Source: Prevotellaceae bacterium (GTDB lineage: Bacteria; Bacteroidota; Bacteroidia; Bacteroidales; UBA932). From it: a stretch of DNA of 7,509 nt. The notes under the pieces are model-generated. The model saw only the letters and a program-made list of their open reading frames with translations. It ran no database searches and had not been told where the DNA came from. This document shows, piece after piece, positions 7,385 through 7,509 of the stretch. Both the position numbers and the translations under genes were made by a program. The stretch lies in assembly GCA_031285695.1 (NCBI GenBank), contig JAITVR010000192.1:1-7509 (forward strand), written 5' to 3'. How positions within the stretch are numbered: the stretch's first letter is position 1; every line of letters starts with the position of its first letter.

Positions 7385-7509
7385 TTAAAACCCAAAAATC
7401 ATTCCAGCCACTGCTGCACCTACCGCCAAAATAATTTTTACGCACTTCATAAAAATGAAGCCCCGCTTGGATTCGGCAAGTAGCGGAATGCCGGCATGCC
7501 CGTCCTGCA
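7385..7509 (-). CDS. 3' end of a convergent gene; hydrophobic C-terminus, unidentified
   Basis: On the minus strand a frame is open from the window edge to a TAA stop whose complement is at 7385-7387. The 40 visible residues start with a polar stretch (QDGHAGIPLLAESKRG) and end with KIILAVGAAVAGMIFGF, a typical membrane-spanning segment right at the C-terminus. The gene continues beyond 7509, so its start and family are unknown. The other two minus-strand frames are less convincing: one is stopped within the stretch and the other gives a composition rich in Cys, Arg and His. The product is probably a membrane protein with a C-terminal anchor. It converges on atpG and is not part of the operon. 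Confidence 0.6.
   Translation of the reverse strand, partial: QDGHAGIPLLAESKRGFIFMKCVKIILAVGAAVAGMIFGF

Overview
The window holds a complete eight-gene F-type ATP synthase (F1Fo) operon on the + strand, in the order atpD-atpC-atpB-atpE-atpF-atpH-atpA-atpG (beta, epsilon, a, c, b, delta, alpha, gamma). Several traits point to the Bacteroidetes/Chlorobi group, probably a Bacteroidales-like or uncultured Bacteroidetes member: the beta-epsilon pair placed first, a long a subunit with a signal peptide, an epsilon that lacks its C-terminal helices, lineage-type insertions in beta and alpha, starts preceded by A-rich tracts rather than Shine-Dalgarno sites, and a candidate TTTG / TAnnTTTG-type promoter. 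This assignment rests on remembered family features, not on a search.

Layout. Positions 1-279 hold no convincing gene. They contain a small hairpin and an array of 9-nt repeats (30-83), followed by unassigned sequence. An intrinsic terminator lies at 278-310 and a candidate atpD promoter at 327-360. The operon runs from 400 to 7339. After a 45-nt gap, the 3' end of a convergent minus-strand gene (7385-7509) runs off the window; its product ends in a hydrophobic segment.

How the genes work together. Alpha3-beta3-gamma-delta-epsilon form the cytoplasmic catalytic head and a-b2-c(n) form the membrane proton channel and stator. Proton flow between subunit a (Arg277) and the c ring (Glu68) turns gamma-epsilon inside alpha3-beta3 and drives ATP synthesis. 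The key catalytic and ion-path residues are present, so the enzyme should work. The c subunit lacks the Na+-type ligand set, so H+ coupling is predicted. Gamma has an Arg where E. coli has the conserved Met23.

The most unusual signal is between the genes. All five in-operon gaps of 44 nt or more are largely filled, or in one case partly filled, by short tandem word arrays with 7-, 8- or 9-nt units. The word differs from gap to gap. Three of the arrays reverse orientation in the middle and so form hairpins, and these three are the ones next to the genes for the three-copy subunits beta and alpha. The two shorter gaps (20 and 6 nt) have no array. The upstream region carries a sixth array. These resemble in style the STRR heptamer repeats of cyanobacteria.
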